Below, in pieces: positions 26,565 through 35,635 of a DNA stretch of 64,000 bases. The stretch's first letter is position 1. Every line of letters starts with the position of its first letter. Source of the stretch: Rhodopirellula baltica (GTDB taxonomy: Bacteria; Planctomycetota; Planctomycetia; Pirellulales; Pirellulaceae); assembly GCA_002901265.1 (NCBI GenBank), contig PPHI01000052.1, forward strand, positions 1 to 64,000. Direction: 5' to 3'. The notes under the pieces are model-generated. The model did not search any database and was not told the origin of the DNA. It saw nothing but the letters and a program-made list of their open reading frames with translations. The position numbers were made by a program, and so were the translations under genes.

Positions 26565-26936
26565 ATGAGTACAAACGTCCTAGTTGTTGATGATTCGGCG
26601 ACCGTTCGCCAGCAGGTATGTGCAGCGCTGTCCCAAGCGGGATTGACTGTCAGTGAAGCTGTCGATGGCGTGGACGGTGCTGCCAAGATCAAATCTGGAG
26701 GCGTCGATTGCGTCGTATGTGATGTCAACATGCCCAATAAGAACGGAATCGAAATGGTGGCTGAAGTCAAAAAAGACGTCAAGTTCGCCAAACTTCCCAT
26801 CATCATGCTGACCACTGAAGGGGCTAAGGATTTGATCGCGAAAGCGAAAGCGGCCGGCGCATGTGGCTGGATCGTGAAGCCATTCAAAGCCGACATGCTT
26901 GTCGCCGCGGTCAAGAAATTGACCAATGCCAACTGA
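26565..26936 (+). CDS. CheY-like single-domain response regulator
   Basis: The 123 residues form a stand-alone receiver domain with the acidic pair Asp9-Asp10, phosphoacceptor Asp53 in 'CVVCDVNMPNKNGIEM', Thr83/84 ('IIMLTTEG') and Lys105 in 'GWIVKPFKAD'. All functional residues are intact. There is no output domain, so it acts by protein-protein contact, as CheY does. The kinase and the CheX-like protein encoded upstream are the obvious donor and phosphatase, and the MCP-like gene follows 92 bases downstream. Confidence 0.95.
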   Translation: MSTNVLVVDDSATVRQQVCAALSQAGLTVSEAVDGVDGAAKIKSGGVDCVVCDVNMPNKNGIEMVAEVKKDVKFAKLPIIMLTTEGAKDLIAKAKAAGACGWIVKPFKADMLVAAVKKLTNAN

Positions 26937-27028
26937 ACCACCCACCGTGTCTGCAAGGATAGGAATCCATTCGCAAACCTATGAGATCTCCATCTTGTAT
27001 CGATACGAAAAGACGAACTAGGTAAATC

Positions 27029-28003
27029 ATGTTCGGTTTTTCAAAACTCACCGCGACGTTCGGTCAAGTTAGATTTTGTCGAAGAGTCACTGCGCGAATC
27101 ATCAAAGATTTGACGAAGATGCGTTCGACCACCGAGGACGCTGCGCTAAACATCGGACAACTTGTCATCGCGATTGTAGAGACCGCCACCTCCGGCAATG
27201 ACGAACTGCGGTCCTCGCTGGCGAAATTTGTGCGCACCGAGCCCGATCCCAAACACGCTCGTGACGACGATCAAGACGTCGATTCATCCGACAAGAATCA
27301 ACGCACCATCGCCGAGGCGATCGAACACCAATCCGAGATGATCGAGTCGCTAGTGACTCGCGTCGAAAGCTGCTTTTCACAGCAACTTGATCTCGTCCGC
27401 ATGGCCAATCAAACGTCCAGGCGAATCCATGACGCGGCAAAGCAAACCGCGCACTTGATGAAGAAAAGCCAAGTCCTCGCGTTCAACGTACAAATCGAAG
27501 CGAGTCGACTTGGGGGCGAGCACGGACGGGCATTCGCGATTTTGGGCGAAGAAATGAAATCCTTCAGCGAATGTGTCGAAGAAGCCAACCACACGATCGC
27601 CGAATCGGTTGCTGAGTTTGTCGAAGGTATGCCGCTGCTCGAATCCGAAACGGTCGCCATCGCACAATCTCTTTCGGAGTTTTCCGAAGAGTTTCGGGCA
27701 GAGATGACAGACGTTCGACGTGAGACGCAATCGATCTCGACCCTACTCAGCCGCGTCTTGGAAACAACCGAAACACGCAACAACGAAATTTTGCAACGGT
27801 CACGCGAAACCCTTTCCTACCTCCAGTTCCAAGACCCCGTCGCTCAGGGACTCAAACGCGCCGAACACGACATCGAAAAACTCCTCGCACTGTTCGAAAA
27901 TCGCGAGGTCATCGACTCTTGTCTCGCAGACATTAGCGAAGAAGTCGGCCATGACGGACAAGAAGAAGAACACGTCGAAGCCGGTGAAGTGGTCCTGTTC
28001 TAA
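27029..28003 (+). CDS. Cytoplasmic MCP/FrzCD-like signalling protein
   Basis: The 324-residue protein lacks membrane helices and a recognisable ligand domain. Residues about 85-290 are a long helical hairpin; the sequence 'NVQIEASRLGGEHGRAFAIL' matches the MCP pattern 'N-x2-IEAARAGE-x-GRGFAVVA' near the signalling tip. The C-terminal part ('LSYLQFQDPVAQGLKRAEHD') resembles regions of CheW-independent soluble receptors. The end is acidic. It is last in the signalling island. With no cheW, cheR or cheB in the window, how it couples to the kinase is unclear; direct contact is possible. Confidence 0.75.
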   Translation: MFGFSKLTATFGQVRFCRRVTARIIKDLTKMRSTTEDAALNIGQLVIAIVETATSGNDELRSSLAKFVRTEPDPKHARDDDQDVDSSDKNQRTIAEAIEHQSEMIESLVTRVESCFSQQLDLVRMANQTSRRIHDAAKQTAHLMKKSQVLAFNVQIEASRLGGEHGRAFAILGEEMKSFSECVEEANHTIAESVAEFVEGMPLLESETVAIAQSLSEFSEEFRAEMTDVRRETQSISTLLSRVLETTETRNNEILQRSRETLSYLQFQDPVAQGLKRAEHDIEKLLALFENREVIDSCLADISEEVGHDGQEEEHVEAGEVVLF

Positions 28004-28015
28004 TTTTGGTTGGGC

Positions 28016-28699
28016 CTAGCCGACCGCAGGTACAACCAGCTTGCCATCGATCAACTCATACTGCTGATCCATTGCCGTCGCGAGCGTTTCGCTGTGCGTC
28101 ACGCAGATTAAGATCGCACCGTTTTCTTTTTGCAACTGTTGCAAAACTTCGGTCACCGCTTCGGCCGTTTTGCGATCCAGATTCCCGGTCGGTTCGTCTG
28201 CCAGAATCAATGCCGGGCTCATCAGCAACGCCCTCGCGATCGCCACGCGTTCTCGTTCACCGCCCGAGAGCATTCCCGGCAGGTGGTCGACCCGCTGTGA
28301 CAATCCGACCGCATCGAGCAGCTCCCGAGCCCGCTCAATCAAGGGCTCTGTCGCACGTCCCCCGGCAAGCGTGGGCACCAAAACGTTTTCCATGACCGAA
28401 AGGTGCGGCAACAGATGGTGGTCTTGGAAAATAAAGCCGATCTTTTGGTTCCGCCAGTGCGCTATCGCTTGATCATCAAGCTGGAAGGGGTCTTCACCAT
28501 CCACGGTGTATGCTCCGCCCTCGGGACGGTCCAAAGCACCTAGAATCTGAAGCAACGTACTCTTGCCACTTCCGCTCGGGCCGACAATCGCCAATGACTG
28601 CCCGCCCGAGACTTCCATACAAACGTCACGCAGCACGTGCAACGGTTCACCCGCCGATTGGAAGGTCTTTCGAAGATGTTCGACTCGTAGCGTCGTCAT
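28016..28699 (-). CDS. LolD/MacB-type ABC transporter ATPase
   Basis: I start at ATG 28699 ('MTTLRVEHLRKTFQSAGEPL'), giving 227 residues, the normal size of LolD-like ATPases. Walker A 'GPSGSGKST', Q-loop 'KIGFIFQDHHLLPHLSVMEN', signature 'LSGGERERVAIARAL', Walker B 'LILADEPTGNLD' and H-loop 'ICVTHSE' are all intact. The family drives lipoprotein release or MacB-type export. No permease gene is adjacent: downstream lies the convergent MCP-like gene and upstream a divergent enzyme gene. It must therefore pair with a membrane subunit encoded elsewhere. Confidence 0.92.
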   Translation of the reverse strand: MTTLRVEHLRKTFQSAGEPLHVLRDVCMEVSGGQSLAIVGPSGSGKSTLLQILGALDRPEGGAYTVDGEDPFQLDDQAIAHWRNQKIGFIFQDHHLLPHLSVMENVLVPTLAGGRATEPLIERARELLDAVGLSQRVDHLPGMLSGGERERVAIARALLMSPALILADEPTGNLDRKTAEAVTEVLQQLQKENGAILICVTHSETLATAMDQQYELIDGKLVVPAVG

Positions 28700-28914
28700 G
28701 GATTTGCAATCGATGGAGGATATTGGCAACAACACAGCTTAACCGATCGAACACCCACGTTCGAGCAGGCCAACCGACGTACTCTTGTGACCGCTCAATG
28801 CTTCGCAATGCTGGTCGGTGCGAATATTTCTTTGCCACGTCACGACTTCAAGACGCAGGAACTGTAAACTCGTTGGGAACCTTCCCCCCTTGATTGCCTC
28901 CCCTGAAACGACCG

Positions 28915-30267
28915 ATGAAGCAAACGGACATTCGCATCACTCGTGTGACAATTGACTTCGAACACTATGACTATCGGACGGTGATGAAGTTTGGTGGGGT
29001 CGAGGTCGACCAGGCAACCATTTTGAATGTTCATATCGACGTCGTTTCACGCGAAGGAAAAACAGGGCGTGGGTTTGGATCGATGCCACTGTCGAACATT
29101 TGGGCCTATCCGTCCCAAACTCGCAGTCACGACGAAACGCTAGGCTCGATGACGACGCTTGCCAACCAGTTCGCGCAACTGGCTAGCGACCACGATGACT
29201 TTGGGCATCCCGTCGATCTGGGAGTCCAACTCGAACATCGCTTTCTCGAAAACGCGACGGCATTATCAAATCGGGAGAACCTTGATCCGCCGATACCAAA
29301 GCTGGCCGCGCTCGTCACTGGCAGCCCTTTCGACGCAGCGATCCACGACGCATACGGCAAACTGCATGGTGTGAACTGCTACCAAACCTATGGTCCCGAG
29401 TGGATGACACATGATGCGGGACACTACCTCGGTGAAGACTATCGTGGTGAATGGATCTCCAATTCGGTTAGCGAAACGGCCAAACCTTCGATGCCACTTT
29501 ACCACCTCGTCGGCGCTCTCGACCCGCTCGACGAAATGGAGCTGACCACGCCGACGGATGACGGATTGCCAAACACGCTGGCCCAGTGGATTCGGCATAA
29601 CGGCTTGACTCATATGAAGATCAAACTAAATGGCGACGATGTGAACTGGGATGTTCAACGTGTTGTCAAAGTCGATCGGATCGCGTCAGAAGTCCAGTCC
29701 GAACGCGGCATCGATACATGGCACTATTCACTGGACTTTAACGAGCGTTGCCCGAATGTCGATTACTTGATCGAAGTCCTGGAACGAATCAAAGCGGCAT
29801 CGCCCCAAGGATTTGATCGAATTCAATACGTCGAACAACCGACCGCGCGTGACTTGCAAGCCCATCCGGACAACAAAATGCATCGCGCCGCGGCAATCAA
29901 ACCGGTCGTGATTGATGAATCACTGACGGACCTGGAAACGCTACTGCTCGCCCGTGACATGGGATACACCGGGGCAGCTTTGAAAGCCTGCAAAGGGCAA
30001 ACCCAATCGCTATTGATGGCTGTCGCAATCAAGAAGCTCGGCATGTTTTTGTGTGTCCAAGACCTCACTTGTCCCGGCGCATCATTGATCCATTCGGCTG
30101 GCCTAGCCGCGCACATTCCCGGTGTTGCCGCGATCGAAGCCAATTCCAGACAGTACTGCCCGGCAGCGAACCGTGGCTGGGAACAACGATTTCCGGGCAT
30201 CTTTTCGGTCCGTGACGGTTCGATGGACACCAGATGTTTGGACGGGTTGGGTCTGTCTGCCTGCTGA
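28915..30267 (+). CDS. Enolase-superfamily enzyme (mandelate racemase/muconate lactonizing type)
   Basis: ATG 28915 ('MKQTDIRITRVTIDFEHYDY') is preferred over a TTG 21 bases earlier. The 450-residue protein has an N-terminal capping domain and a barrel with the expected series: 'MKIKLNGDDVNW' (K-x-K), 'SLDFNERCPN' (metal Asp), 'QYVEQPTARDL' (metal Glu), 'VVIDESLTDLE' (metal Asp/Glu) and 'AALKACKGQTQSL' (Lys at the end of strand six). It therefore probably abstracts an alpha-proton from a carboxylate substrate using Mg2+. The exact reaction (dehydratase or epimerase) cannot be told, and no pathway genes sit beside it. Confidence 0.85.
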   Translation: MKQTDIRITRVTIDFEHYDYRTVMKFGGVEVDQATILNVHIDVVSREGKTGRGFGSMPLSNIWAYPSQTRSHDETLGSMTTLANQFAQLASDHDDFGHPVDLGVQLEHRFLENATALSNRENLDPPIPKLAALVTGSPFDAAIHDAYGKLHGVNCYQTYGPEWMTHDAGHYLGEDYRGEWISNSVSETAKPSMPLYHLVGALDPLDEMELTTPTDDGLPNTLAQWIRHNGLTHMKIKLNGDDVNWDVQRVVKVDRIASEVQSERGIDTWHYSLDFNERCPNVDYLIEVLERIKAASPQGFDRIQYVEQPTARDLQAHPDNKMHRAAAIKPVVIDESLTDLETLLLARDMGYTGAALKACKGQTQSLLMAVAIKKLGMFLCVQDLTCPGASLIHSAGLAAHIPGVAAIEANSRQYCPAANRGWEQRFPGIFSVRDGSMDTRCLDGLGLSAC

Positions 30268-30609
30268 GGCCGCCAGGGCAACGGGCTGACGTACAGAGCT
30301 GAAAGCGTTTTCGTTGCCCCCTTCTTTTCTGGCGCACCGCCTGGACTTTCTTGGCGAATTGCCTGGGCGATCCGTGCCCAGTCCTCAAAGGCCTCCCTCG
30401 ATTGCCTGAATCGTTACAACCCAAAAAAATCACACCGGTGAGTCCCCTCGCTAGGCCCGGTCCCATTTTTTCCGGAAGGGTTTCCGGACACTCTACCAGG
30501 GGTGTCCTATCACTTTCTTACTCAACGAGATTCGCCGCCGTTAACGACAGGGACGAATCCGAAGGAGGCCATTTGTAAAGAAGAATCACTTGCTCGTGGG
30601 AGGCCCGTT
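30268..30609. promoter_or_regulatory. Leader region of the type II secretion-like operon
   Basis: This 342-base stretch precedes the first pseudopilin gene and should contain the operon promoter. A strong AAGGAGG at 30562-30568 is followed by TTG-TAA, so it does not serve an in-frame start of the pilin; a second site GGGAGG at 30598-30603 is correctly spaced for GTG 30610. A small hairpin (CCGGAA/TTCCGG, 30472-30487) is present, with a T-run on its 5' side, so it is not a standard terminator on either strand. Confidence 0.45.
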
Positions 30610-31053
30610 GTGGCTGACAAATTCATCTATTTCCCCAAGAAGTCCCGCAAGGGATTTTCGCTTGTCGAGTTGTCAGTTGTTGTGATCATCATCGGCGTGC
30701 TCGCGGCATTCGGCGTTCCTCGCCTGCTGCAGAGCGTCGAACGCAGTAAAGCGTCGGAATCGTTCAAATACCTTGCCAGTGTTCGCGCGGCACAAGAACG
30801 CTACCAAGCACGCCAAGGAACCTATGCGTCTGATCTGACTGAATTGGACATGGAACAAGCCCCGCCGAAATACTTTAGCGTTGGATCTGTCGGTGCAGGT
30901 TCCACCGGCACCCTCGAAGACTCATGGACGTTGACACTCACCCGTTCCGGCGCAAGCTCTGGGTATGGCGCCTACACCGTCACGTTTACCGAAGACGGCT
31001 ACGACTCGGCAACGAGTACGATCGACACCGAAATCAACCCGCAGAGTACTTGA
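30610..31053 (+). CDS. Major pseudopilin-like protein (GspG/PilA type)
   Basis: GTG 30610 is chosen because GGGAGG lies six bases upstream and the resulting leader is short and basic. The 147-residue protein has a prepilin cleavage site in 'KKSRKGFSLVELSVVVIIIG' (cut after Gly, methylated Phe, Glu at +5) followed by the hydrophobic stalk. The globular part includes 'ASVRAAQERYQARQGTYASD', resembling the GspG region before its calcium site. It is the first gene of an operon with PilM/N, O, P, GspE, GspF and three more pseudopilin-like genes. It would be processed by a prepilin peptidase encoded elsewhere. Confidence 0.88.
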   Translation: MADKFIYFPKKSRKGFSLVELSVVVIIIGVLAAFGVPRLLQSVERSKASESFKYLASVRAAQERYQARQGTYASDLTELDMEQAPPKYFSVGSVGAGSTGTLEDSWTLTLTRSGASSGYGAYTVTFTEDGYDSATSTIDTEINPQST

Positions 31054-31167
31054 TCGCGAGTTGGACAGGGCATCACGCCCGATTTGATTGGTCTTGGGCG
31101 GTACCACTGTTTTGTGGGCCGCCCAATTTCGTATCCGGCAAACGGCTTTGTAGCGAGATTGCAATCG

Positions 31168-32658
31168 ATGGGCCACCTTCTTTCAAAATCGAACCCCATT
31201 GCCATCGGAGTTCTCTTTGGACGCCAGCACTTGTATGGCTGCCGGCTCAAAGACGGAGTCTGGGGGAAAGCCAAAACTGCGGCAGCGAACGTTTCGTTGC
31301 ATCAAAAAGATCTTTCCGCCGCATTTTCAGAGCTGTTGGTCGGCCTTGAAATCGAATCGCCTTCTGCCGTCCAAGTCTTCGCCGCAATCCCGACTAGCGA
31401 GTGTTACTTCGCGACTCGACCGGTCAATAGTGGTGGCGGCAACGCAAGCCCAAGGACACTGCTTCGAGAATCGCTACGAAGCACAACTGCCAAACTGGAT
31501 CAGCTATCGATCGATGTCTTGAATTGGCAAGCGGACCGCAGGCCTTTGGTAAGCATCGTCGCCGTGTCCAATGATCGCGTTGGTGAAATTTCTGCGGCGA
31601 TGCAGCGATGCGGCGTCCAACTGCGCTGCCTACGTCCGGCGGCGTCGGTTTTGATTTGCGCCGCCGACAGCGCCAGAAATGATCGTAGCGATCGCATCGC
31701 GACCCGAATCTTCCTGGGGGAAAACAGCGTGCTGGGTGTAATGACGAAAGGCGTTCGCCCTATTCATTGGCAAAGCATTCCGCTGCCACCAGGCGACGAA
31801 GCACGAGGCATCGTTTCAATCGTCCGTTCGATCGAAGCAGGGCACCGTGCATGTGGTGTCGAGCAACCTCCAGAAACGGTTCTGATTTACGGTCGCAAGG
31901 AACTGCAATCGCTCAATGACCAACAATGGCTCGCCCAGAATTTGCCGAATGGCTACTCATGGTTCGATACGCCATCAATGCAGGCCCCGAACATCGCACG
32001 GTCATGTATCGAAGGTCGACGGGACAACGACCCATCCGAATTCAATTTCATTCGTCAGACCGAACCAGCGACACGTTTGATCAAGCTGATCCCATACCAA
32101 GAGGTCTTCGTTTACCTCGCGGCCGTTTGCCTCGTGGCGTTCGTTCTTGTCAAAAGATTGGGGCATCATCGTTCCGAGCGACGAGAGATCGCCGCCAGCC
32201 TGGCAGTGCTGGATGACAAGCTGTCACTGAACAACAACGAGAGGGTAAACCCTCGGCAAATACGTGATCAATTGAACGCGCGTGCGTCTGCTGTAAGCCA
32301 ATTTCTTGAAAAACGAATTCGTTGGAGCCCATTGCTCGCGGAAATCGCCTCGGCACTTCCGCATGGAACGCGTCTGACAGAAGTCCGCGGCACCGCAATG
32401 ATGCCGCAAAAGCGGAAACGTGAAGTCCGAGAAACACCGACCAAGCTAGTCTTAAATGCCGAATGCGTTCTTGCCTCCGACGGGCAACTTCCTGAGTCGG
32501 TGACAGAGCTTTCCGATGTGATCGCAAACCTTCAAAGCGTCCGCGAATCCTTTCGTAGCGTCGAAATGACTGACATCCGTCGTACACATTCACAAACCAC
32601 CGGCGTCGAGGGGACGCAATTTTCAATCGTATTAACTTCGGATCCTACGAAGGGTTGA
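31168..32658 (+). CDS. PilM/PilN-like (GspL-like) assembly protein
   Basis: From ATG 31168 the product is 496 residues; the frame is open further upstream (31084) but overlaps nothing useful. The N-terminal two thirds look like a PilM/GspL actin-like cytoplasmic domain ('SNPIAIGVLFGRQHLYGCRL'). A single membrane helix follows at about 325-345 ('VFVYLAAVCLVAFVLVKRLG'), then a coiled and PilN-like periplasmic domain with 'WSPLLAEIASALPHGTRLTE', a phrase characteristic of PilN ferredoxin-like domains. It would link the GspE ATPase to the inner-membrane platform. Sequence similarity is weak, so the call relies on topology and operon position. Confidence 0.7.
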   Translation: MGHLLSKSNPIAIGVLFGRQHLYGCRLKDGVWGKAKTAAANVSLHQKDLSAAFSELLVGLEIESPSAVQVFAAIPTSECYFATRPVNSGGGNASPRTLLRESLRSTTAKLDQLSIDVLNWQADRRPLVSIVAVSNDRVGEISAAMQRCGVQLRCLRPAASVLICAADSARNDRSDRIATRIFLGENSVLGVMTKGVRPIHWQSIPLPPGDEARGIVSIVRSIEAGHRACGVEQPPETVLIYGRKELQSLNDQQWLAQNLPNGYSWFDTPSMQAPNIARSCIEGRRDNDPSEFNFIRQTEPATRLIKLIPYQEVFVYLAAVCLVAFVLVKRLGHHRSERREIAASLAVLDDKLSLNNNERVNPRQIRDQLNARASAVSQFLEKRIRWSPLLAEIASALPHGTRLTEVRGTAMMPQKRKREVRETPTKLVLNAECVLASDGQLPESVTELSDVIANLQSVRESFRSVEMTDIRRTHSQTTGVEGTQFSIVLTSDPTKG

Positions 32659-32671
32659 TCACGTCCGCACC

Positions 32672-33223
32672 ATGGAACAAGTAAGAAAACAAAGCGACTG
32701 GCGAAACGATTTGCGACAATTGTCGCGCTCGCTACGCGACCCGTTGAGAATGCGGTTGGCGATCGCGTTGGTGACGCTGTTTCTGATGTGTCTTGTGGTT
32801 TACGATCCGCTGCAAAACCACATCCGTGACACACAACGCGAAACCACTCTGCTCCGTGACCAAGGCGAATTGCGGCAAGAAGTCGAACTGCTTCAAACTG
32901 CGTTAAAGCCGCTCGAATCTGCCATCGTTGAAGAACCAGGCAATGATGTCGTCAACAGCCAACTGATCGAACTTTTTCGCGACCTGCCCGTTGAGATCCA
33001 ACACCTCAATGCGGATCCACCGCAACGTCTCGGGACGCTTTACACGGTTCGGGTCGCAATCGATCTCGCCGGCACCTACGCAGAACTCAGCCAGGCGGTA
33101 TTTCAGCTGGAATCACAACCTCAATTGGTTCGAGTCGAAACAATCCATATTCAGCCGAACAATCGCGGCGGCGATCGACCACAGATGCAGCTTTCCCTTC
33201 GCGTCTTGAAGGAGCAAGCGTAG
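32672..33223 (+). CDS. PilO/GspM-like inner-membrane protein
   Basis: The 183 residues have a basic N-terminus, one membrane helix (about 27-46, 'MRLAIALVTLFLMCLVVYDP'), a coiled-coil segment (about 50-85) and a C-terminal domain with 'TVRVAIDLAGTYAELSQAVF' and 'PQLVRVETIHIQPNN', the pattern of PilO ferredoxin-like folds. Position after the PilM/N-like gene matches the pilMNOP order. The role would be alignment of the inner-membrane platform. Confidence 0.7.
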   Translation: MEQVRKQSDWRNDLRQLSRSLRDPLRMRLAIALVTLFLMCLVVYDPLQNHIRDTQRETTLLRDQGELRQEVELLQTALKPLESAIVEEPGNDVVNSQLIELFRDLPVEIQHLNADPPQRLGTLYTVRVAIDLAGTYAELSQAVFQLESQPQLVRVETIHIQPNNRGGDRPQMQLSLRVLKEQA

Positions 33224-33225
33224 CG

Positions 33226-33780
33226 ATGAAAGCTCGATCGATCACACCAATCGCGAGAATGCTTATGGTCACGGTAGCAGGCTTCGCAGGCTACCTCAGC
33301 TTGCCACCGGAAGAACCGTTGAATCTCGACGACGATATCGTTCGTGCGAAAGCGGTCCGCTGGAAGCCGAACGCGATCGAGCCACTCCGCGAACCGATTC
33401 CTTGTGAACGCGATCCTTTCGAAGAGGTTCTCGTCGTGACCGAGACTGGCGAAAAGACCAGTGGCGAAAGCGAACCCTCAAGTCTCGACAGACCGCTATT
33501 GGCAACTCGTAGCGAGGCCAAGTCGAGTTTGAAAATGCCAAGTACCTCACAAATTCGCGAGGCCGTCTCGCTGGACGGTATCGGCACAACAGCTTCACAG
33601 TCGTGGGGCATTCTCAATGGTCGAGTCCATCAACTCGGCGATGCAATTTCCATCCCAGGCTGGTCCCACATTGCGGGCACCCTGACAAAGATCAATCACG
33701 ATTCGGTCGTCATCTCGATCGGTGATCAAAATCACCTAGTACACACTCACAACATTCCACCTGACCTCACGCTTCAATAG
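33226..33780 (+). CDS. PilP/GspC-like protein
   Basis: This 184-residue protein starts two bases after the PilO-like stop. It has a short N-terminal hydrophobic segment (about 5-25), a disordered middle and a small C-terminal beta domain with 'WGILNGRVHQLGDAISIPGW' and 'GTLTKINHDSVVISIGDQNH'. The latter resembles the homology region of PilP/GspC (N-G-x-x-x-x-x-G-D-x-I-x-G and 'V-x-x-I-x-x-x-x-V-x-L'). That domain normally docks to the secretin; no secretin is encoded nearby. Confidence 0.65.
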   Translation: MKARSITPIARMLMVTVAGFAGYLSLPPEEPLNLDDDIVRAKAVRWKPNAIEPLREPIPCERDPFEEVLVVTETGEKTSGESEPSSLDRPLLATRSEAKSSLKMPSTSQIREAVSLDGIGTTASQSWGILNGRVHQLGDAISIPGWSHIAGTLTKINHDSVVISIGDQNHLVHTHNIPPDLTLQ

Positions 33781-33837
33781 ATCCGCAGCAACAACGATCT
33801 GTCATCGCGAACATTTGGAAAAGGGGCACTCCAAATC

Positions 33838-35604
33838 ATGAAAGCGGCAAAGAACATGTCAACGGCGACACTACCTTCCAACCGAAATCCGCTGATCATT
33901 CAGCTACTCGATCGTATCGAGTCGCTGGATCCTGAACGCTTGGAAGAGTTGTGGCAATCGGTTGGCAAAAGCGAAGCAACCATCGAAGAGCAAATCATTC
34001 GTTGTGGGTTGGCCAACGAAACGCAAATCGCGAGTTGCTACTCAGAACACTACTTGGTTCCGTTATTCGACCCGCCGATCAATACTCCGCCGCCGATCGA
34101 TCCTTCGATCGCGTCGATCCTTCCCAACCGACTTTGCCGTGACCATTTGATCGCACCACTGAACGATGATGGCAACGTGTTGGAGGTCGCCGTCTTTTCG
34201 CCGGATTCATTGTTACTTGCGGACGAAGTCAAGCTGTTGACCGGTCGCCAAATGCGTCCGATGTTTGCACCGCTTTCGGTGATTGAACGACTTCTCAATT
34301 TGCTGTACGAGGAAGGAGGCTGGAACGCTTCTCTGCCGACGACGTCATCCCCCAGTTTCGAAGAAGTCGAGGAAATTGAAGAACTCGACGACGAAGAAGC
34401 AGCCGAAGCCACCGAGATCATTCACCTTGACCAAGCCCCACCGCCGGGCCGAGATGGCAGAATCATTCGCTATGTCAACGGGATTTTTGAACAAGCTCTT
34501 TCCTACGGCGCCAGCGACATTCACATCGAACCCTATGAGGACGCGTGTCGCGTGCGGTTGCGCGTCGATGGCATCCTATCCGAAATTTCGCCCCCACCGA
34601 CGTCACTACTTAGCAGCGTGATCAGCCGCCTCAAAGTATTGAGCAAGATGGACATCGCGGAGCGTCGGTTGCCACAAGACGGCGCGATTGCACTTCGCTC
34701 GGGCGAGAAACGCGTCGACATGCGCGTCAACACCTGCCCAACGGTGTATGGCGAAAAAGTCGTGATGCGTGTACTCGACAAGAATGCGTTGCCACATGAC
34801 CTGACGAAGCTTGGCTTGGATCGACGCCAACACAAAGATCTGGTCGAAGCGATCCAAAGTTCGCACGGTTTAATGCTTGTTACCGGTCCGACCGGGAGCG
34901 GGAAAAGTACGACACTCTATTCGTGCTTGAACGCACTAAACGATAGCGAAACGAATATCTGTACGGTGGAAGATCCTGTCGAATTCAAGTTCGAAGGAAT
35001 CAACCAAGTTCAAACACGCTCCAAGGTTGGTCTGACTTTTGCCAGCGCGTTACGTGCATTTCTTCGCCAAGACCCCGATGTGATTATGGTCGGCGAAGTC
35101 CGCGATACGGAAACCGCCGAAATTTGTATGCGAGCGGCACTCACGGGGCACTTCGTATTTTCCACCTTGCATACCAATGACGCGCTCAGCAGCGTGACTC
35201 GCCTGCAAGACATGGGAATTGAACCGTTCCTGCTTGCCAATACGTTGCGTCTGCTTGTTGCCCAACGTCTGATTCGTCGACTTTGTGACGAGTGCAAAAT
35301 CCCGTATCACCTCGATCAAGAAACCAGCAAGCGGTACCACATTCCGCGTGACGTTCCAGTCTTTCGTGCCGTGGGTTGCGAGCGCTGTCGACAAACCGGT
35401 TATCGAGGCCGCGTTGCTGTCTTCGAAGTGATCCGCATTAACCAGCAACTCAAAGACATGATCCAGTCCGGTGAATCGGTCGGGAACATGAAACGTTTGG
35501 CTGCGAAAAGCGGTATGAAATCGCTAGCCCAAAGCGCATTAGTGAAAGTCGTTGACGGGATGACGAGTCTCGAAGAGGCGATCGGCCTCTGCAGTGATCC
35601 TTAA
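33838..35604 (+). CDS. gspE: GspE/PilB-type secretion ATPase
   Basis: The 588-residue protein has an N-terminal GspE/MshEN domain (about 45-160), an acidic linker (about 173-195) and the ATPase core with Walker A 'GPTGSGKST' (350-358), Asp box 'TVEDPVEFKFEGINQVQTR', Walker B 'DPDVIMVGEVRDTETAE' and His box 'STLHTNDA'. A tetracysteine zinc site is visible as CDEC (482-485) and CERC (513-516). It powers pseudopilus assembly from the cytoplasmic face. ATG 33838 follows an AAAAGGGG tract; an ATG six codons later is an alternative start. Confidence 0.96.
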   Translation: MKAAKNMSTATLPSNRNPLIIQLLDRIESLDPERLEELWQSVGKSEATIEEQIIRCGLANETQIASCYSEHYLVPLFDPPINTPPPIDPSIASILPNRLCRDHLIAPLNDDGNVLEVAVFSPDSLLLADEVKLLTGRQMRPMFAPLSVIERLLNLLYEEGGWNASLPTTSSPSFEEVEEIEELDDEEAAEATEIIHLDQAPPPGRDGRIIRYVNGIFEQALSYGASDIHIEPYEDACRVRLRVDGILSEISPPPTSLLSSVISRLKVLSKMDIAERRLPQDGAIALRSGEKRVDMRVNTCPTVYGEKVVMRVLDKNALPHDLTKLGLDRRQHKDLVEAIQSSHGLMLVTGPTGSGKSTTLYSCLNALNDSETNICTVEDPVEFKFEGINQVQTRSKVGLTFASALRAFLRQDPDVIMVGEVRDTETAEICMRAALTGHFVFSTLHTNDALSSVTRLQDMGIEPFLLANTLRLLVAQRLIRRLCDECKIPYHLDQETSKRYHIPRDVPVFRAVGCERCRQTGYRGRVAVFEVIRINQQLKDMIQSGESVGNMKRLAAKSGMKSLAQSALVKVVDGMTSLEEAIGLCSDP

Positions 35605-35635
35605 TCCAAACTCTTTACCATACCACCATCTCATC

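Noticed and set aside
30472-30487. CCGGAA/TTCCGG hairpin as a terminator for the enolase-family gene
   Set aside because: The T-run lies before the stem on the plus strand and A residues follow on the minus strand, so neither orientation gives a standard terminator.
30562-30576. Strong AAGGAGG as the ribosome site of the first pseudopilin
   Set aside because: It is followed by TTG-TAA out of frame; GTG 30610 with GGGAGG fits the pilin frame better.
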